DNA of 64,000 nucleotides from Litoreibacter halocynthiae (GCF_004365635.1 NZ_SOBH01000001.1:744001-808000); one strand, 5' to 3'; positions 9,326-18,310 are shown, counted from the stretch's first letter. The notes: a model not told the origin generated them from the letters alone. Made by a program: numbers and translations.

Positions 9326-9346
9326 AGGTATTTTTGAAGCAATGAT
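9326..9346 (-). repeat. Dispersed intergenic repeat, copy 1
   Basis: Plus-strand bases read AGGTATTTTTGAAGCAATGA plus T, lying five bases beyond the stop of the LOG gene and oriented with it on the minus strand. Almost the same sequence occurs at 41219-41239 and 57278-57298, in each case immediately downstream of a stop codon. Confidence 0.85.
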
Positions 9347-9350
9347 GGGG

Positions 9351-9905
9351 TTAGCGCAGCACATTAGTTAATTGGCGCGTCAGGTCGGGGACCGTGTCGG
9401 TGACGGTGATGAAATCGAGCAGCGACGCATCCGCGAAGCCTTGCGCCACGATATGATCAGTGAGGGCGACCAGCGGCGACCAGAAGCCTTTGGTGTTGAG
9501 CAGAAAGATCGGTTTGCTGTGCAGGCCCAGCTGGCGCCATGTCAGCACCTCGAAGAATTCATCGAGCGAGCCGGCACCACCGGGCAACACCACGATGGCG
9601 TCGGAGTTCATATACATGACCTTTTTGCGCTCGTGCATGGTTTCGGTGACGATGAATGTGTTGAGGTCGCGCTTGCCGACCTCGCGCTTGAACAGGTGGC
9701 TGGGGATCACGCCGAAGGTCTCGCCGCCCGCCGCTTGTGTAGATTGCGCCACGGCCCCCATCAGCCCGACATCGCCCGCGCCGTAAACCAGCCGCCATTG
9801 ATTGGCCGCCAGAGCCTGCCCCAGATCAAGGGCGGCCTGCTTGAAGTCGGGATTGGCACCAAAGCGGGAGCCGCAATAGACACAGACGGATTTTTGCTGG
9901 GACAT
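9351..9905 (-). CDS. LOG-family protein (TIGR00730), nucleotide 5'-monophosphate phosphoribohydrolase-like
   Basis: The 184-residue cytosolic protein begins VCVYCGSRFGANP and has the LOG signature in the variant form PGGAGSLDEFFEVLTW, which binds the phosphate and holds the catalytic glutamate. LOG enzymes release the base from cytokinin or other nucleoside monophosphates; bacterial members often act on AMP. The ATG at 9905 is chosen because family members start there and a GGAG lies nine bases upstream; the open frame runs much further but is the antisense shadow of the LysM gene. Divergent from the LysM gene. Confidence 0.9.
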   Translation of the reverse strand: MSQQKSVCVYCGSRFGANPDFKQAALDLGQALAANQWRLVYGAGDVGLMGAVAQSTQAAGGETFGVIPSHLFKREVGKRDLNTFIVTETMHERKKVMYMNSDAIVVLPGGAGSLDEFFEVLTWRQLGLHSKPIFLLNTKGFWSPLVALTDHIVAQGFADASLLDFITVTDTVPDLTRQLTNVLR

Positions 9906-10007
9906 GGGGCGGTCTCCGGACGGATAAGTGGCTTTGCCTTGTTCTATGGGGGCTGCTACGCTGTCACAACGCCTTTCTTGGAGGGCCGACGGAGAAGGAA
10001 GACACGT

Positions 10008-11309
10008 ATGGCCATCTGGTCCAGATTGGGGATGAGCGGACCTGCGGCGGCGGCCGGAGTCGCGGTTGTGATTGCCATTATCGGTGGCACCTATCTGGTG
10101 ACGCAAAACCGCGATGTCGCGATGCCTGAGGCTAATGTGCAAGCGGTGCCGGACACAGCGGAGCAAGCGGCGTCGGACGTGGTGGACATGGTGAAGGGGG
10201 AGCCTGATCTGCCGGTGACACCGAGCGATGGGGCCGCACCGGAGACCCAACAGGCGGTCGCGGATACGCAGGAAGAGCAAACCCCGACTACGCAGGTTGA
10301 AGCAGAGGTGGCCGCCGAAGCGGAGCCGGAGGGGGAGCAACCCCCGGCACCCGCAGCACCGACATTTGACGTGGTGCAAGTCGCGCCTGATGGTGGCGGT
10401 GTCATTGCGGGCGCGGCAGAGCCCGGTAGCGAGGTGGTTTTCCTGCTCGATGGGGTGGAAATTGCGCGAGGCGAAGCGGATGCGGCGGGCAAGTTCGGCG
10501 TGTTGCTTGATTTTCCGGCAGCAGATTCGCCGCGCACCTTGTCGATGCTCACCGAGCTTGCTGATGGCACGCAGATCGCCTCTGAAGGGACGCTGCTGAT
10601 TTCGCCTGTTCACACCGCCAGCGCCAAGCCGGAGGACGGGGAGGCGGTGGTTGAAGGTGGGGCGGAAACGCAGCCTGCCTCTGATGCAACTGAAGTTGCG
10701 CGAGCTCCGGCGGTGGTGAATGACACTGCAGAGGCAGCGGAAGATGCGACCGCATCGGATGCCCCTGCGGTGGTGCTGGCGGATAATGCCGGCGTGACCT
10801 TGCTCCAACCGGCCCCGCAACCCCAAGCCCCGAAGGCTGTGGCTGACGCACCTGTGACGGCCAATGTGGTGATCGACACGATCACCTATGACGCCGAGGG
10901 CGAGGTGGCTTTGACGGGGCGCGGGACGTCGCAAGGGTATGTTCGGGTTTACCTGAACGATAAGGCCGTGAAGACCACGCGCATCGCCGAGAACGGCGCG
11001 TGGGAAGCGCCGTTGCCGGATGTGGATGCAGGGGTGTATCGCTTGCGGGTTGACGAGGTGGACGCGGGCGGCACCGTAACCAGCCGCGTCGAGACCCCGT
11101 TCCAGCGCGAGGCCCCCGAGATTGCCACCTCCGCCCCGCAAACGGCCACGGCGGTGACGGTGCAGCCGGGGTTCACCCTATGGGCCATCGCACGAGACCG
11201 GTTCGGGTCCGGCGAGCAATATGTGCGGGTCTACGAGGCCAACCGCGACCTGATCCGCGACCCCGATCTGATCTACCCCGGACAGGTGTTCGCGCTGCCG
11301 GAGGGGTAG
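10008..11309 (+). CDS. Membrane-anchored LysM peptidoglycan-binding protein with Ala/Glu-rich linker
   Basis: The 433-residue protein has one N-terminal membrane segment (residues 14-30), a long acidic Ala/Glu/Pro-rich stretch, two probable Ig-like beta segments (near 120-200 and 285-365) and a C-terminal LysM domain (GFTLWAIARDRFGSG to IYPGQVFALPEG). It should tether the inner membrane to, or span toward, peptidoglycan in the periplasm. Rhodobacteraceae commonly carry such a protein; its function is not established. AAGGAAG precedes the ATG. It ends twelve bases from the convergent HPP-CBS gene. Confidence 0.85.
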   Translation: MAIWSRLGMSGPAAAAGVAVVIAIIGGTYLVTQNRDVAMPEANVQAVPDTAEQAASDVVDMVKGEPDLPVTPSDGAAPETQQAVADTQEEQTPTTQVEAEVAAEAEPEGEQPPAPAAPTFDVVQVAPDGGGVIAGAAEPGSEVVFLLDGVEIARGEADAAGKFGVLLDFPAADSPRTLSMLTELADGTQIASEGTLLISPVHTASAKPEDGEAVVEGGAETQPASDATEVARAPAVVNDTAEAAEDATASDAPAVVLADNAGVTLLQPAPQPQAPKAVADAPVTANVVIDTITYDAEGEVALTGRGTSQGYVRVYLNDKAVKTTRIAENGAWEAPLPDVDAGVYRLRVDEVDAGGTVTSRVETPFQREAPEIATSAPQTATAVTVQPGFTLWAIARDRFGSGEQYVRVYEANRDLIRDPDLIYPGQVFALPEG

Positions 11310-11321
11310 GGCGGCATTTTT

Positions 11322-12479
11322 TTACCCGTTGTGTAAGGCCGTGCGCGCAAGTGCGGCGATCATGTCAGTGCGGGTCACGATGCCAGTGATACGGCCCTTT
11401 TCGAGAATTGGAACCGCATCGACATCCCCCTCGGACATCAAAAACAACAGCGCCGAGATCGGTGTCTGGGGAATTGCGGTCGGCCCTTTAGTATCCATGA
11501 TTTCATGTGCCTGAGCAGGTTCGTCCCTGCTCGCGTCAAGCCGCTCGGATATCGTGGTGCGCGACCTTTGGTCGACATGCGGAGCCGTTTCTATCCGGCT
11601 CGCAATCAGATGAATCTGGAAGATGATGCCCAAGAACATGTTGTCTTTACTGACCACGGGAAGCGCGGTGAATTTATGCTGCCGAAACAGGTCTGCAATA
11701 TGTGATGCGACCGTATCAGGGCCAATGGTGACGAGGTCGCGTGACATGATGTCAGAGGCGACAAGCGGACCAGTATGGTGGGTCGCGGCCTGCATTTCAG
11801 CCGCGCCGATCAACCGTGCGAGGTCTTCGACACCAAGGTTGAGAGATTGCCGATATTTGTCGAGGATGTTGGTCAGCTCTTCCTCGGACAAGCCCAATCG
11901 CTCCACCGGAGAAGGGTCGCTGGTGCCGTGAATATTCTCGTCATCAAACTGCCGGAGCGGGTAGTGGCGACCGGTGAGTTTCGCATAGATCGCGGCTATC
12001 GCGACCAGAAGCAACGTCCCGACCGCGACAGGTGCAAGGGCAAAACGAAAGCCGAGGTCGGACACAATGTCGGGGTTCAGAGCGGCGGTCATCGCAACGG
12101 CACCAGCGGGCGGATGAACCGCACGACACAGGACCATGGCGCTGATGGTAAGGGCGACGGCGAGGGCAACCCTCAGGGCGGCATCCGGAACGGTCAAGCA
12201 AACCGCGACGCCGATGACGGCTGCTATAGTGTTGCCGACAACCGCCGACCAAGGTTGCGCCAAAGGGCTGTTTGGCACCGCGAAAAGCAGCACAGAGCTC
12301 GCACCGAAGGGTGCGATAAGATACAAGCCCAACTCAAGGTCGACCGCGGGAGACAGGACGAACAGTCCGGCGACGGCCATTCCGACCAGGGCGCCAAACC
12401 CTGCGCGCAACGCCTCGACCGGTGACGCAGCCGGAATAATGGGGCCGATTGACCGCAGAAATTTGGACATAAGGGTCAT
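11322..12479 (-). CDS. HPP-family membrane protein fused to a CBS pair
   Basis: The N-terminal half (about residues 20-175) carries several membrane segments and the family motif AVHPPAGAVA near residue 121. The C-terminal half (about 235-385) has two CBS domains, for example the DIMSRDLVTIGPDTVASH and GRITGIVTRTDMIAAL segments. HPP proteins have been linked to nitrite transport in chloroplasts and cyanobacteria; CBS pairs usually sense adenine nucleotides. A nucleotide-regulated transporter is a fair inference. ATGs at 12479 and 12470 are both possible starts. Confidence 0.85.
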   Translation of the reverse strand: MTLMSKFLRSIGPIIPAASPVEALRAGFGALVGMAVAGLFVLSPAVDLELGLYLIAPFGASSVLLFAVPNSPLAQPWSAVVGNTIAAVIGVAVCLTVPDAALRVALAVALTISAMVLCRAVHPPAGAVAMTAALNPDIVSDLGFRFALAPVAVGTLLLVAIAAIYAKLTGRHYPLRQFDDENIHGTSDPSPVERLGLSEEELTNILDKYRQSLNLGVEDLARLIGAAEMQAATHHTGPLVASDIMSRDLVTIGPDTVASHIADLFRQHKFTALPVVSKDNMFLGIIFQIHLIASRIETAPHVDQRSRTTISERLDASRDEPAQAHEIMDTKGPTAIPQTPISALLFLMSEGDVDAVPILEKGRITGIVTRTDMIAALARTALHNG

Positions 12480-12666
12480 GAAGCTTCGCCATGCCGTTTG
12501 AAATGTGTGACGTGTCTACGGTGGTGAAGGGGGTAAAGAAACCCACGCAATGTGTGTTTGGGCAGGCATTGGGAAAGCAATTCCACTTTTCTCGACCCGC
12601 GCCACTGGTCCTTCGGGCGGGCTGGCCCTAAGTTAAGCGGCCTACATTCAAGAAAGCCCGTTCCCT

Positions 12667-14493
12667 ATGGTCACCGAAGTTTCAGACGCCCGCATGCAGC
12701 AGGATTTACGCAAGGACGGGTTCCATGTGGTGCGCAAGGTTGTGCCTTATCTGTGGCCGGACGACCAGCCTTGGGTGAAGCGGCGCGTCGTGTTCGCGCT
12801 GACCTTTCTGATTATCTCCAAGCTGGTCGCGGTGGGTACGCCGGTGCTCTACAAGGGCGCAGTTGACGCATTGTCGGGCGATGCCAGCGATGCGGGCTGG
12901 ATGCTGGCCTTGGGCGCGGTCGGTCTTACCGTGGCCTACGGCATGGCTCGCGTGATGAATATCGGCTTCCAGCAATTGCGCGACGTCGTTTTCGCGCTGG
13001 TGGGGCAACGGGCGCTGCGCATGCTGGCGCTGGAGACGTTTACCCATATTCACCGTCTGTCGATGCGCTACCACATCACCCGCAAAACGGGCGGCCTCAG
13101 CCGCATCGTGGAGCGCGGGGTGAAGGGTGTCGAATTTCTGCTGCGCTTCTTGCTGTTTTCCATCGGGCCGTTGATCCTGGAATTGCTGATGATTGCCGTG
13201 ATCTTGGCATTTGTGTTTAATATCTGGTACTTGGTCGTCGTTGTTGGCACGATTGCACTTTACACATGGTTTACCTTTGCGGTCACCGAATGGCGGGTGA
13301 AGATCCGCAAGGAGATGAACGATCAGGACACCGACGCCAACCAGAAGGCGATCGACAGCCTGCTGAATTTCGAAACCGTCAAGTATTTTGGTGCCGAGAA
13401 GCGCGAAGCTGCGCGCTATGACGGGGCGATGGAAGGCTATGTGGCAGCGGCGCTGAAAACCTCCTATTCGCTGGCATTCTTGAACTTCGGACAGGCGGTG
13501 TTGATCACCGCGGGCTTGGTCATCGTGATGGTGCTGGCGGCGATGGGTGTGCAGGACGGAACATTGACCGTCGGCGACTTCGTCATGGTCAACGCCTATA
13601 TGATCCAGATCACCATGCCGCTAAATTTCCTTGGCACGGTCTACCGCGAGATTCGGCAGGCACTGGTCGACATGGCCGAGATGTTCAACCTGCTGGAACA
13701 ACCCGCCGAGGTGAACGACAAGCCCGACGCCAAGCCGTTGCAGGTGACCGACGGGGCCGTGCGGCTGGACGATGTGCATTTCGGCTATGACGCGGAGCGA
13801 CCGATCCTCAAAGGCGTGTCGCTGGAGGTGCAGGCGGGGCAGACGGTGGCCATTGTTGGCCCATCAGGCTCCGGCAAATCCACCATCGGGCGATTGTTGT
13901 TCCGGTTCTATGACGTCAATGGCGGCAGCCTGTCGATTGACGGGCAGGACGTGCGCGACGTGACGCAGGAAAGCCTGCATGACGCCATCGGTGTGGTGCC
14001 ACAGGACACGGTGCTGTTCAACGATACGATCCTTTACAACATTGCATACGGTAAGGCCGATGCGACGCGGGCCGAGATCGAGGGCGCGGCGAAGGCGGCA
14101 AAAATCCATGATTTCATTATGGAGCTGCCCGACGGCTACGACACCACCGTGGGCGAGCGCGGGTTGAAGTTGTCGGGCGGGGAAAAGCAGCGGGTGGGCA
14201 TCGCGCGCACCTTGCTGAAGAACCCGCCGATCCTGCTGCTGGATGAGGCGACATCGGCGCTCGATACCGAAACCGAGGCCGACATCCAGAAGTCGCTGCA
14301 AGAGATGGCGCAGGGCCGCACGACGCTGACCATCGCGCACCGTCTGTCGACGATTGCGGACGCTGATATGATCGTGGTGCTGGAGAACGGCGTGGTGGTG
14401 GAGCAAGGCACCCACGACGACCTGCTGACCCGCGACGGGCGCTATGCGTCGCTGTGGCACCGCCAGCAGGCGGAGGACGCGGAAGCGGCGTAG
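12667..14493 (+). CDS. Atm1/HMT1-type ABC exporter (fused permease and ATPase)
   Basis: This is a half-transporter of 608 residues: six membrane segments (residues about 40-330) followed by an ATPase with Walker A GPSGSGKST, signature LSGGEKQRVGIART, Walker B ILLLDEATSALD and switch histidine IAHRLSTI. The sequence MRYHITRKTGGLSRIVERG and NQKAIDSLLNFETVKYFGAE are typical of the Atm1/ABCB7 family, which exports glutathione-bound sulfur or metal species. The bacterial relative handles glutathione and metal conjugates. It is divergent from the HPP gene across a 187-base gap and stands alone. Confidence 0.9.
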   Translation: MVTEVSDARMQQDLRKDGFHVVRKVVPYLWPDDQPWVKRRVVFALTFLIISKLVAVGTPVLYKGAVDALSGDASDAGWMLALGAVGLTVAYGMARVMNIGFQQLRDVVFALVGQRALRMLALETFTHIHRLSMRYHITRKTGGLSRIVERGVKGVEFLLRFLLFSIGPLILELLMIAVILAFVFNIWYLVVVVGTIALYTWFTFAVTEWRVKIRKEMNDQDTDANQKAIDSLLNFETVKYFGAEKREAARYDGAMEGYVAAALKTSYSLAFLNFGQAVLITAGLVIVMVLAAMGVQDGTLTVGDFVMVNAYMIQITMPLNFLGTVYREIRQALVDMAEMFNLLEQPAEVNDKPDAKPLQVTDGAVRLDDVHFGYDAERPILKGVSLEVQAGQTVAIVGPSGSGKSTIGRLLFRFYDVNGGSLSIDGQDVRDVTQESLHDAIGVVPQDTVLFNDTILYNIAYGKADATRAEIEGAAKAAKIHDFIMELPDGYDTTVGERGLKLSGGEKQRVGIARTLLKNPPILLLDEATSALDTETEADIQKSLQEMAQGRTTLTIAHRLSTIADADMIVVLENGVVVEQGTHDDLLTRDGRYASLWHRQQAEDAEAA

Positions 14494-14580
14494 GAAGGTT
14501 GCGCGCGACGTATATGCCTCCCTCTTGACTTGACATTGCGCGGCTCGCGGCAGTCAATTGTTGCAGGACGGAGGGAAGCT

Positions 14581-15414
14581 ATGCCGGACGCTCAAGAGCC
14601 TGATACCTTCGCCGCTTTGGAAAAGCGGGAATGGGCGGATGCAAGTGTCGCACAATCCTATGCGCGCGCGTTCGCAAAAGCGGCGGATATGGTGGTGCCT
14701 CATCTGGTGGACAAAGTAGGCGCAGGGTTCGGCATGAAGACCCTCGACCTGTGTTGCGGGCACGGTAATGTGACAGCGGGACTGGTGCGGGCAGGGGCCG
14801 ACGCGACGGGTCTGGATTTCTCGCGCGCCATGCTGGCCATGGCGCGCGCGGCTGTACCCGAAGCCCGGTTCGTCGAAGGTGACGCGATGGCGCTGGATTT
14901 TGACGACGCGTCTTTTGATGCCGTTACAATCGGTTTCGGAATGCCGCATGTGCCCGATCCCCCGAAAGTTGTGGCCGAAGCGCGCCGCGTTTTGCGGGCC
15001 GGTGGGCGGCTTGCGTTCTCGGTCTGGTGCGGGCCGGAAGTGGATACTGCGCTCGGCTATGTGTTCGACGCCATTGCCCTGCATGGCGCGCCAGACATTG
15101 CCTTGCCGCCCGGGCCCGGTGCCAATGACTATGCCGATCCGGAACTTGCTTTTCCGGTGTTGATAGACGCCGGATTTGCGGAGTGCGGCCAATCCGTCGT
15201 GGCCTCGGAATGGCAGGTGAACGACCCCGGCGCTCCCTATGATTTTTTCCGTGAAGGCACCGCGAGAGGCGGGGCACTGCTGCGTCCGCAACCGCCCGAG
15301 AATGCGGCGGCTATCAGGGCGGCGGTCATCGCGCGGGTGCTGGCAAATCACGGAGACGGTCCGGACTGGACCGTGCCGATCCCTGCCGTGGTGACTGGCG
15401 CGGTCGCGGTATAG
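14581..15414 (+). CDS. Class I SAM-dependent methyltransferase (UbiE-like)
   Basis: The 277-residue protein has the SAM-binding motif LDLCCGHGNVTAGL near residue 57, an acidic GLDFSRAML strand, GDAMALDFDDASFDAV and the post-motif AEARRVLRAGGRLAF. This is the UbiE/COQ5-like small-molecule methyltransferase pattern. The substrate cannot be deduced. The ATG at 14581 has a strong GGAGGGAAG site; an upstream in-frame ATG at 14530 lacks one. There is no functional link to the Atm1 gene 87 bases upstream or the convergent PAAR operon. Confidence 0.85.
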   Translation: MPDAQEPDTFAALEKREWADASVAQSYARAFAKAADMVVPHLVDKVGAGFGMKTLDLCCGHGNVTAGLVRAGADATGLDFSRAMLAMARAAVPEARFVEGDAMALDFDDASFDAVTIGFGMPHVPDPPKVVAEARRVLRAGGRLAFSVWCGPEVDTALGYVFDAIALHGAPDIALPPGPGANDYADPELAFPVLIDAGFAECGQSVVASEWQVNDPGAPYDFFREGTARGGALLRPQPPENAAAIRAAVIARVLANHGDGPDWTVPIPAVVTGAVAV

Positions 15415-15491
15415 CCGCTGCCGGAACAGCAGAGTTTAATTGAAACGCTATCGCCAGATTCTCAGAGGAGGATCTGCTCCGTCGCTGAATG

Positions 15492-15782
15492 TCAGTCGAT
15501 CATTACCGTCGGAAAGCCCACGACGATCTTGCCGCCATGCGCGGTGCCGTCGCCCATGCGGGCGGCGGGTTTGTTGTTGATCATCACCTTGCTGGAGCCT
15601 TGCGTGATCGTGTCGGGCGGTCCGACGCAGACGCACATATCACCGACCGTTGCGGCTGGTGCGCCGCCAATCAGCACATTCGGGGCGCAGGGGCCTGAAA
15701 TGGGACCGCCGACATGCGGTTTCGGGCCGGGGTCGACCATGGGGCAGACGTGGTTGTCGCCAAGACGGGCTGCGGGAGGCAT
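15492..15782 (-). CDS. PAAR-domain protein, spike tip of a type VI-like apparatus
   Basis: The 96-residue protein is a bare PAAR domain: it starts MPPAARLGD, has PAATVGD in the middle and PAARMGDGTAHGG near the end, with His/Cys residues (NHVCP, CVCVG) able to hold the zinc of the tip. PAAR proteins form the sharp cone on VgrG or gp5 trimers in type VI secretion systems and related contractile devices. An AAGGAGG site lies eight bases before the ATG. It follows, by 12 bases, a gene for a gp5-like beta-helix, which would supply the shaft. No effector domain is attached. Confidence 0.88.
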   Translation of the reverse strand: MPPAARLGDNHVCPMVDPGPKPHVGGPISGPCAPNVLIGGAPAATVGDMCVCVGPPDTITQGSSKVMINNKPAARMGDGTAHGGKIVVGFPTVMID

Positions 15783-15794
15783 ATCTTTGCCTCC

Positions 15795-16235
15795 TTAGTT
15801 GATGCGGATCATCGCGCCGCGCACGATGGTCTCGCCGTCAGAGATCAGGGTCGATTCCTCGCCGCTGGCTCCGGTGAAGGTCTTGGTGGCGTCCGCTTTG
15901 ATGTCCGCCGCGTTCAGCGTCAGGGTCTCGCCCGCCGCGGTGGTGACGTTCTTGTCTGCCACCAGCGTGACATCGCCGCCGCTGTTGATGGTCACGCCGT
16001 CCTGGCCGGACAGGTTCAAGTGGCCCATGGAGTTCACCGACAAGGACTGGCGGGCGTTAATGCGCAGGCTGTCCTCGTCCGGGGTGATCACCAGATCGGG
16101 TGTTTTGGAGGGGGTTTTGACCTCCCTCGGGTCCTCGATATGCACGACCAGCCCGCCGGGTGTCGTAATGACAAGGCGTCCTTCGGATTGGTCATAGCTG
16201 ATGTCGAGCGGGGTTTTGGTACTCAAATCGGTCAT
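15795..16235 (-). CDS. gp5/VgrG C-terminal-like beta-helix protein (stand-alone spike shaft)
   Basis: The 146-residue protein has an N-terminal beta-rich segment (LVITTPGGLVVHIEDP) and then short alternating strands such as LSVNSMGHLNLSG, VTINSGGDVTLVA, VTTAAGETLTLNAADIKA and STLISDGETIVRG. This repeating pattern is that of the triple-stranded beta-helix at the tip of phage gp5 and type VI VgrG. It lacks the gp27-like hub and the OB domain of a full VgrG. Its position immediately upstream of the PAAR gene supports a spike role. The ATG at 16235 is used; one at 16256 is possible. Confidence 0.65.
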   Translation of the reverse strand: MTDLSTKTPLDISYDQSEGRLVITTPGGLVVHIEDPREVKTPSKTPDLVITPDEDSLRINARQSLSVNSMGHLNLSGQDGVTINSGGDVTLVADKNVTTAAGETLTLNAADIKADATKTFTGASGEESTLISDGETIVRGAMIRIN

Positions 16236-16354
16236 AATACGTCTCCTACAATACACCTATCAGAGCAGAAAACCGGCGAAGTATAAAGAGAAATGGTGCA
16301 GTGCGCGGGTGGAAAACTGGATGCAAGCGGGCGAATTCGGCGAGTGTTAGGTCT

Positions 16355-16771
16355 TCACACCGAAGGTGCTGGCAAGTTGCGGCTCTGTTTGAGGGCTGCT
16401 GCGGCCCTTTCGGAAATGTCCAACCTTAGCAAATATTGTCCCGAGGCAACTACAAATGACGGGCTATCAATGCCAGCGACATCCAGTGTTTGCCGTAGGT
16501 GCGTTCCCGACAAGGGAATGTAGGTCCCGTCTTCTCCGGAAAAACGGTTAAAGAGCCTGCCGCCAAACCACCGCGCCCGGCGGCTGGCATTCTTTGCGAT
16601 TTGATTTCTAAAGTGCAGAATTTGCAAAAGCCCTTCTTCGTCGTGAGGAAACAAATCCGCGGCTTTACTTCCGGCTGAAAGGGCAGGAGCTAGACCAGCG
16701 GTAATAGCATTCGATAGCCCTTTTTGGGTTGGTAGCGGGCCGGAAAGAACTTTGAAAATTGGTGCTGTCAT
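16355..16771 (-). CDS. Protein of unknown function in the PAAR operon
   Basis: The 138-residue sequence matches no family I know. It has no signal peptide or membrane segment. Visible features are an Ala/Gly-rich N-terminal part, FPHDEEGLLQILHFRNQIAK, a basic SRRARWFGGRLFNRF segment and YIPLSGTHLRQTLDVAGID. It starts 16 bases after the protease stop and precedes the beta-helix gene by about 120 bases, all on the minus strand. By position it could be an adaptor, cargo or immunity-type partner of the spike, but that is only a guess. The ribosome site is weak. Confidence 0.5.
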   Translation of the reverse strand: MTAPIFKVLSGPLPTQKGLSNAITAGLAPALSAGSKAADLFPHDEEGLLQILHFRNQIAKNASRRARWFGGRLFNRFSGEDGTYIPLSGTHLRQTLDVAGIDSPSFVVASGQYLLRLDISERAAAALKQSRNLPAPSV

Positions 16772-16787
16772 CGCCGAAATAAGTAGA

Positions 16788-17606
16788 TCAATTCGTAATC
16801 TGCGGCAATCTCGATGTGATCACCCCTGTGGTCCGCTTCGCCCCGCCGACCTTCACAAATTTCGACTTCGCATTCGAGGTTTGAAGTTGACGCACCATCC
16901 TGTCGACCGACGGTCCCATGGCAACGCCAAGCGATACATCGCGGCTACCGCGTCTGCCGCCTGAAGACATCACCGACGCGATTTGCGGTCCCTGATCGGT
17001 CATCACGAAGACCGGCGCGCCGGAGGAGCCGAAATCGATATCGCAGGTGTAATGAAGCACATCTGCCGCCGCGTGGGTCATTTTGCAGCCATCTTCCAGT
17101 GCCGGAATCTCGGAGCGGCCCCGCGCATAGGACACCACCATCACGCGGTCATTGGCGGATGGTTGGCGGTGGGTGCGAAACGGCTGGATCGCGGCGCTGT
17201 TAATGGGGTGCTCCAACTCGATCACCGCGACATCCGTGGCAATCTCGGAATAGCTGTTGGTGCCACCGCCATAATCATATTCAGGATGGACCACGAAGCG
17301 TTTGCCTACACGGCTGGCGGCAGAGCGGCCATGGCGGTAACCCGCGCGAAACACGATGTCCCCTGCGTCCCGCAGCTTGCCGGTGCGCTTGTTATAAACG
17401 CAATGCGCCGCCGTGAGAACCAGCTTCTGAGAGATCAGCGCCCCTGTGCAAAAGCCGGAGCGGCCTAGATCAAGACGGCCAACGGCCTGCCATGGCAACA
17501 CTTCGGACGGGGTGTCCAAAGCCTGATGCGGCGTGGCCTCTTTGGCCAGAATTTGCGGCTGCGCCGAGGCGCAGACCATCAACAAGGACAGCAATATACG
17601 TTTCAT
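16788..17606 (-). CDS. Exported trypsin-like (S1) serine protease
   Basis: The 272-residue product has a signal peptide (MKRILLSLLMVCASAQP). The S1 triad is intact: His in LTAAHCVY near residue 67, Asp in ATDVAVIELEH near residue 122, and Ser in DFGSSGAPVF near residue 194, where the usual GDSGGP is GSSGAP, as in V8-like/bacterial glutamyl-type members. It should act in the periplasm or outside the cell. It is the first gene of the minus-strand run that continues with the orphan protein, beta-helix and PAAR genes; whether it belongs functionally with them is open. Confidence 0.87.
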   Translation of the reverse strand: MKRILLSLLMVCASAQPQILAKEATPHQALDTPSEVLPWQAVGRLDLGRSGFCTGALISQKLVLTAAHCVYNKRTGKLRDAGDIVFRAGYRHGRSAASRVGKRFVVHPEYDYGGGTNSYSEIATDVAVIELEHPINSAAIQPFRTHRQPSANDRVMVVSYARGRSEIPALEDGCKMTHAAADVLHYTCDIDFGSSGAPVFVMTDQGPQIASVMSSGGRRGSRDVSLGVAMGPSVDRMVRQLQTSNAKSKFVKVGGAKRTTGVITSRLPQITN

Positions 17607-17647
17607 AGGCGCGAGAGTTACGCGCCCAATCTGGCAGGATTAGGGCC

Positions 17648-18310
17648 TCAGAGCGGCAATTGATCCAGCAGCCGCGCGGCCTCGGCATGGCAATCGGTCA
17701 GCTTGGAGCGATCCTCGCCCGGATAGAACCGCCCGCGTGTCGCGGTTGGCATCGGGGCAGGGGTCAGCATATGGACGGTGATGCCGGTCTTGGCAGTCTC
17801 GTCGCGCCAGCTGCTGGCCATGCGCATTTGTGCGGCTTTGCTCAGGCCATAGGCGCCGTGGAACTTGTCGCCTTGCTCCGGGTCGTCGAAAAGCACCGCT
17901 TGGCCCGCCTTGGAGGCTTTCAGCAGCGGCGTGGTGTTCAGGATCAGCCGTGCCGTGGCGCGGATATTTGTGGCCAGCGTTTTGTCGAGATCCTTGGCGT
18001 CCACATGCTCCATCGGAGCGAGGGGCGCTGCGTGGATCGCGGCGTGGACCAGCAGGTCCACATGCCCCCACCGTTCGTGAATGGAGTGGCAGATCTGCGC
18101 CATGGCGTCGTCATCGTTGATGTCGATGGGCACCAGCGTGGCGCTGCCGCCCTTGGCGGTGATGCGGTCGTCCAACTCTTCGAGGCCACCCACGGTGCGG
18201 GCGAGGGCGATTACATGATATCCGCGCGCGCCCAAGCCTTCAGCCATTGCGGCCCCAAGGCCACGGGATGCGCCTGTCACGAGGGCGATTTTCTGAGATT
18301 GTTCTGTCAT
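17648..18310 (-). CDS. Short-chain dehydrogenase/reductase with altered catalytic serine site
   Basis: The 220-residue SDR has the NAD(P)-binding TGASRGLGAAM at residues 12-22, an ALART segment, IDINDDD, VHAAIH in place of the usual NNAG, and the catalytic YGLSK. The serine normally about 13 residues before the tyrosine is not found: the segment reads AVLFDDPEQGDKFHGAYGLSK, with Phe/Asp there. It may therefore be weakly active, use another residue, or be a binding protein. Substrate unknown. Stands between the protease operon and bioY. Confidence 0.85.
   Translation of the reverse strand: MTEQSQKIALVTGASRGLGAAMAEGLGARGYHVIALARTVGGLEELDDRITAKGGSATLVPIDINDDDAMAQICHSIHERWGHVDLLVHAAIHAAPLAPMEHVDAKDLDKTLATNIRATARLILNTTPLLKASKAGQAVLFDDPEQGDKFHGAYGLSKAAQMRMASSWRDETAKTGITVHMLTPAPMPTATRGRFYPGEDRSKLTDCHAEAARLLDQLPL

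Noticed and set aside
9906-11141. Long minus-strand extension of the LOG reading frame (to 596 residues)
   Set aside because: It is antisense to the LysM gene, rich in Arg/His/Cys with no family features; LOG proteins start at 9905.
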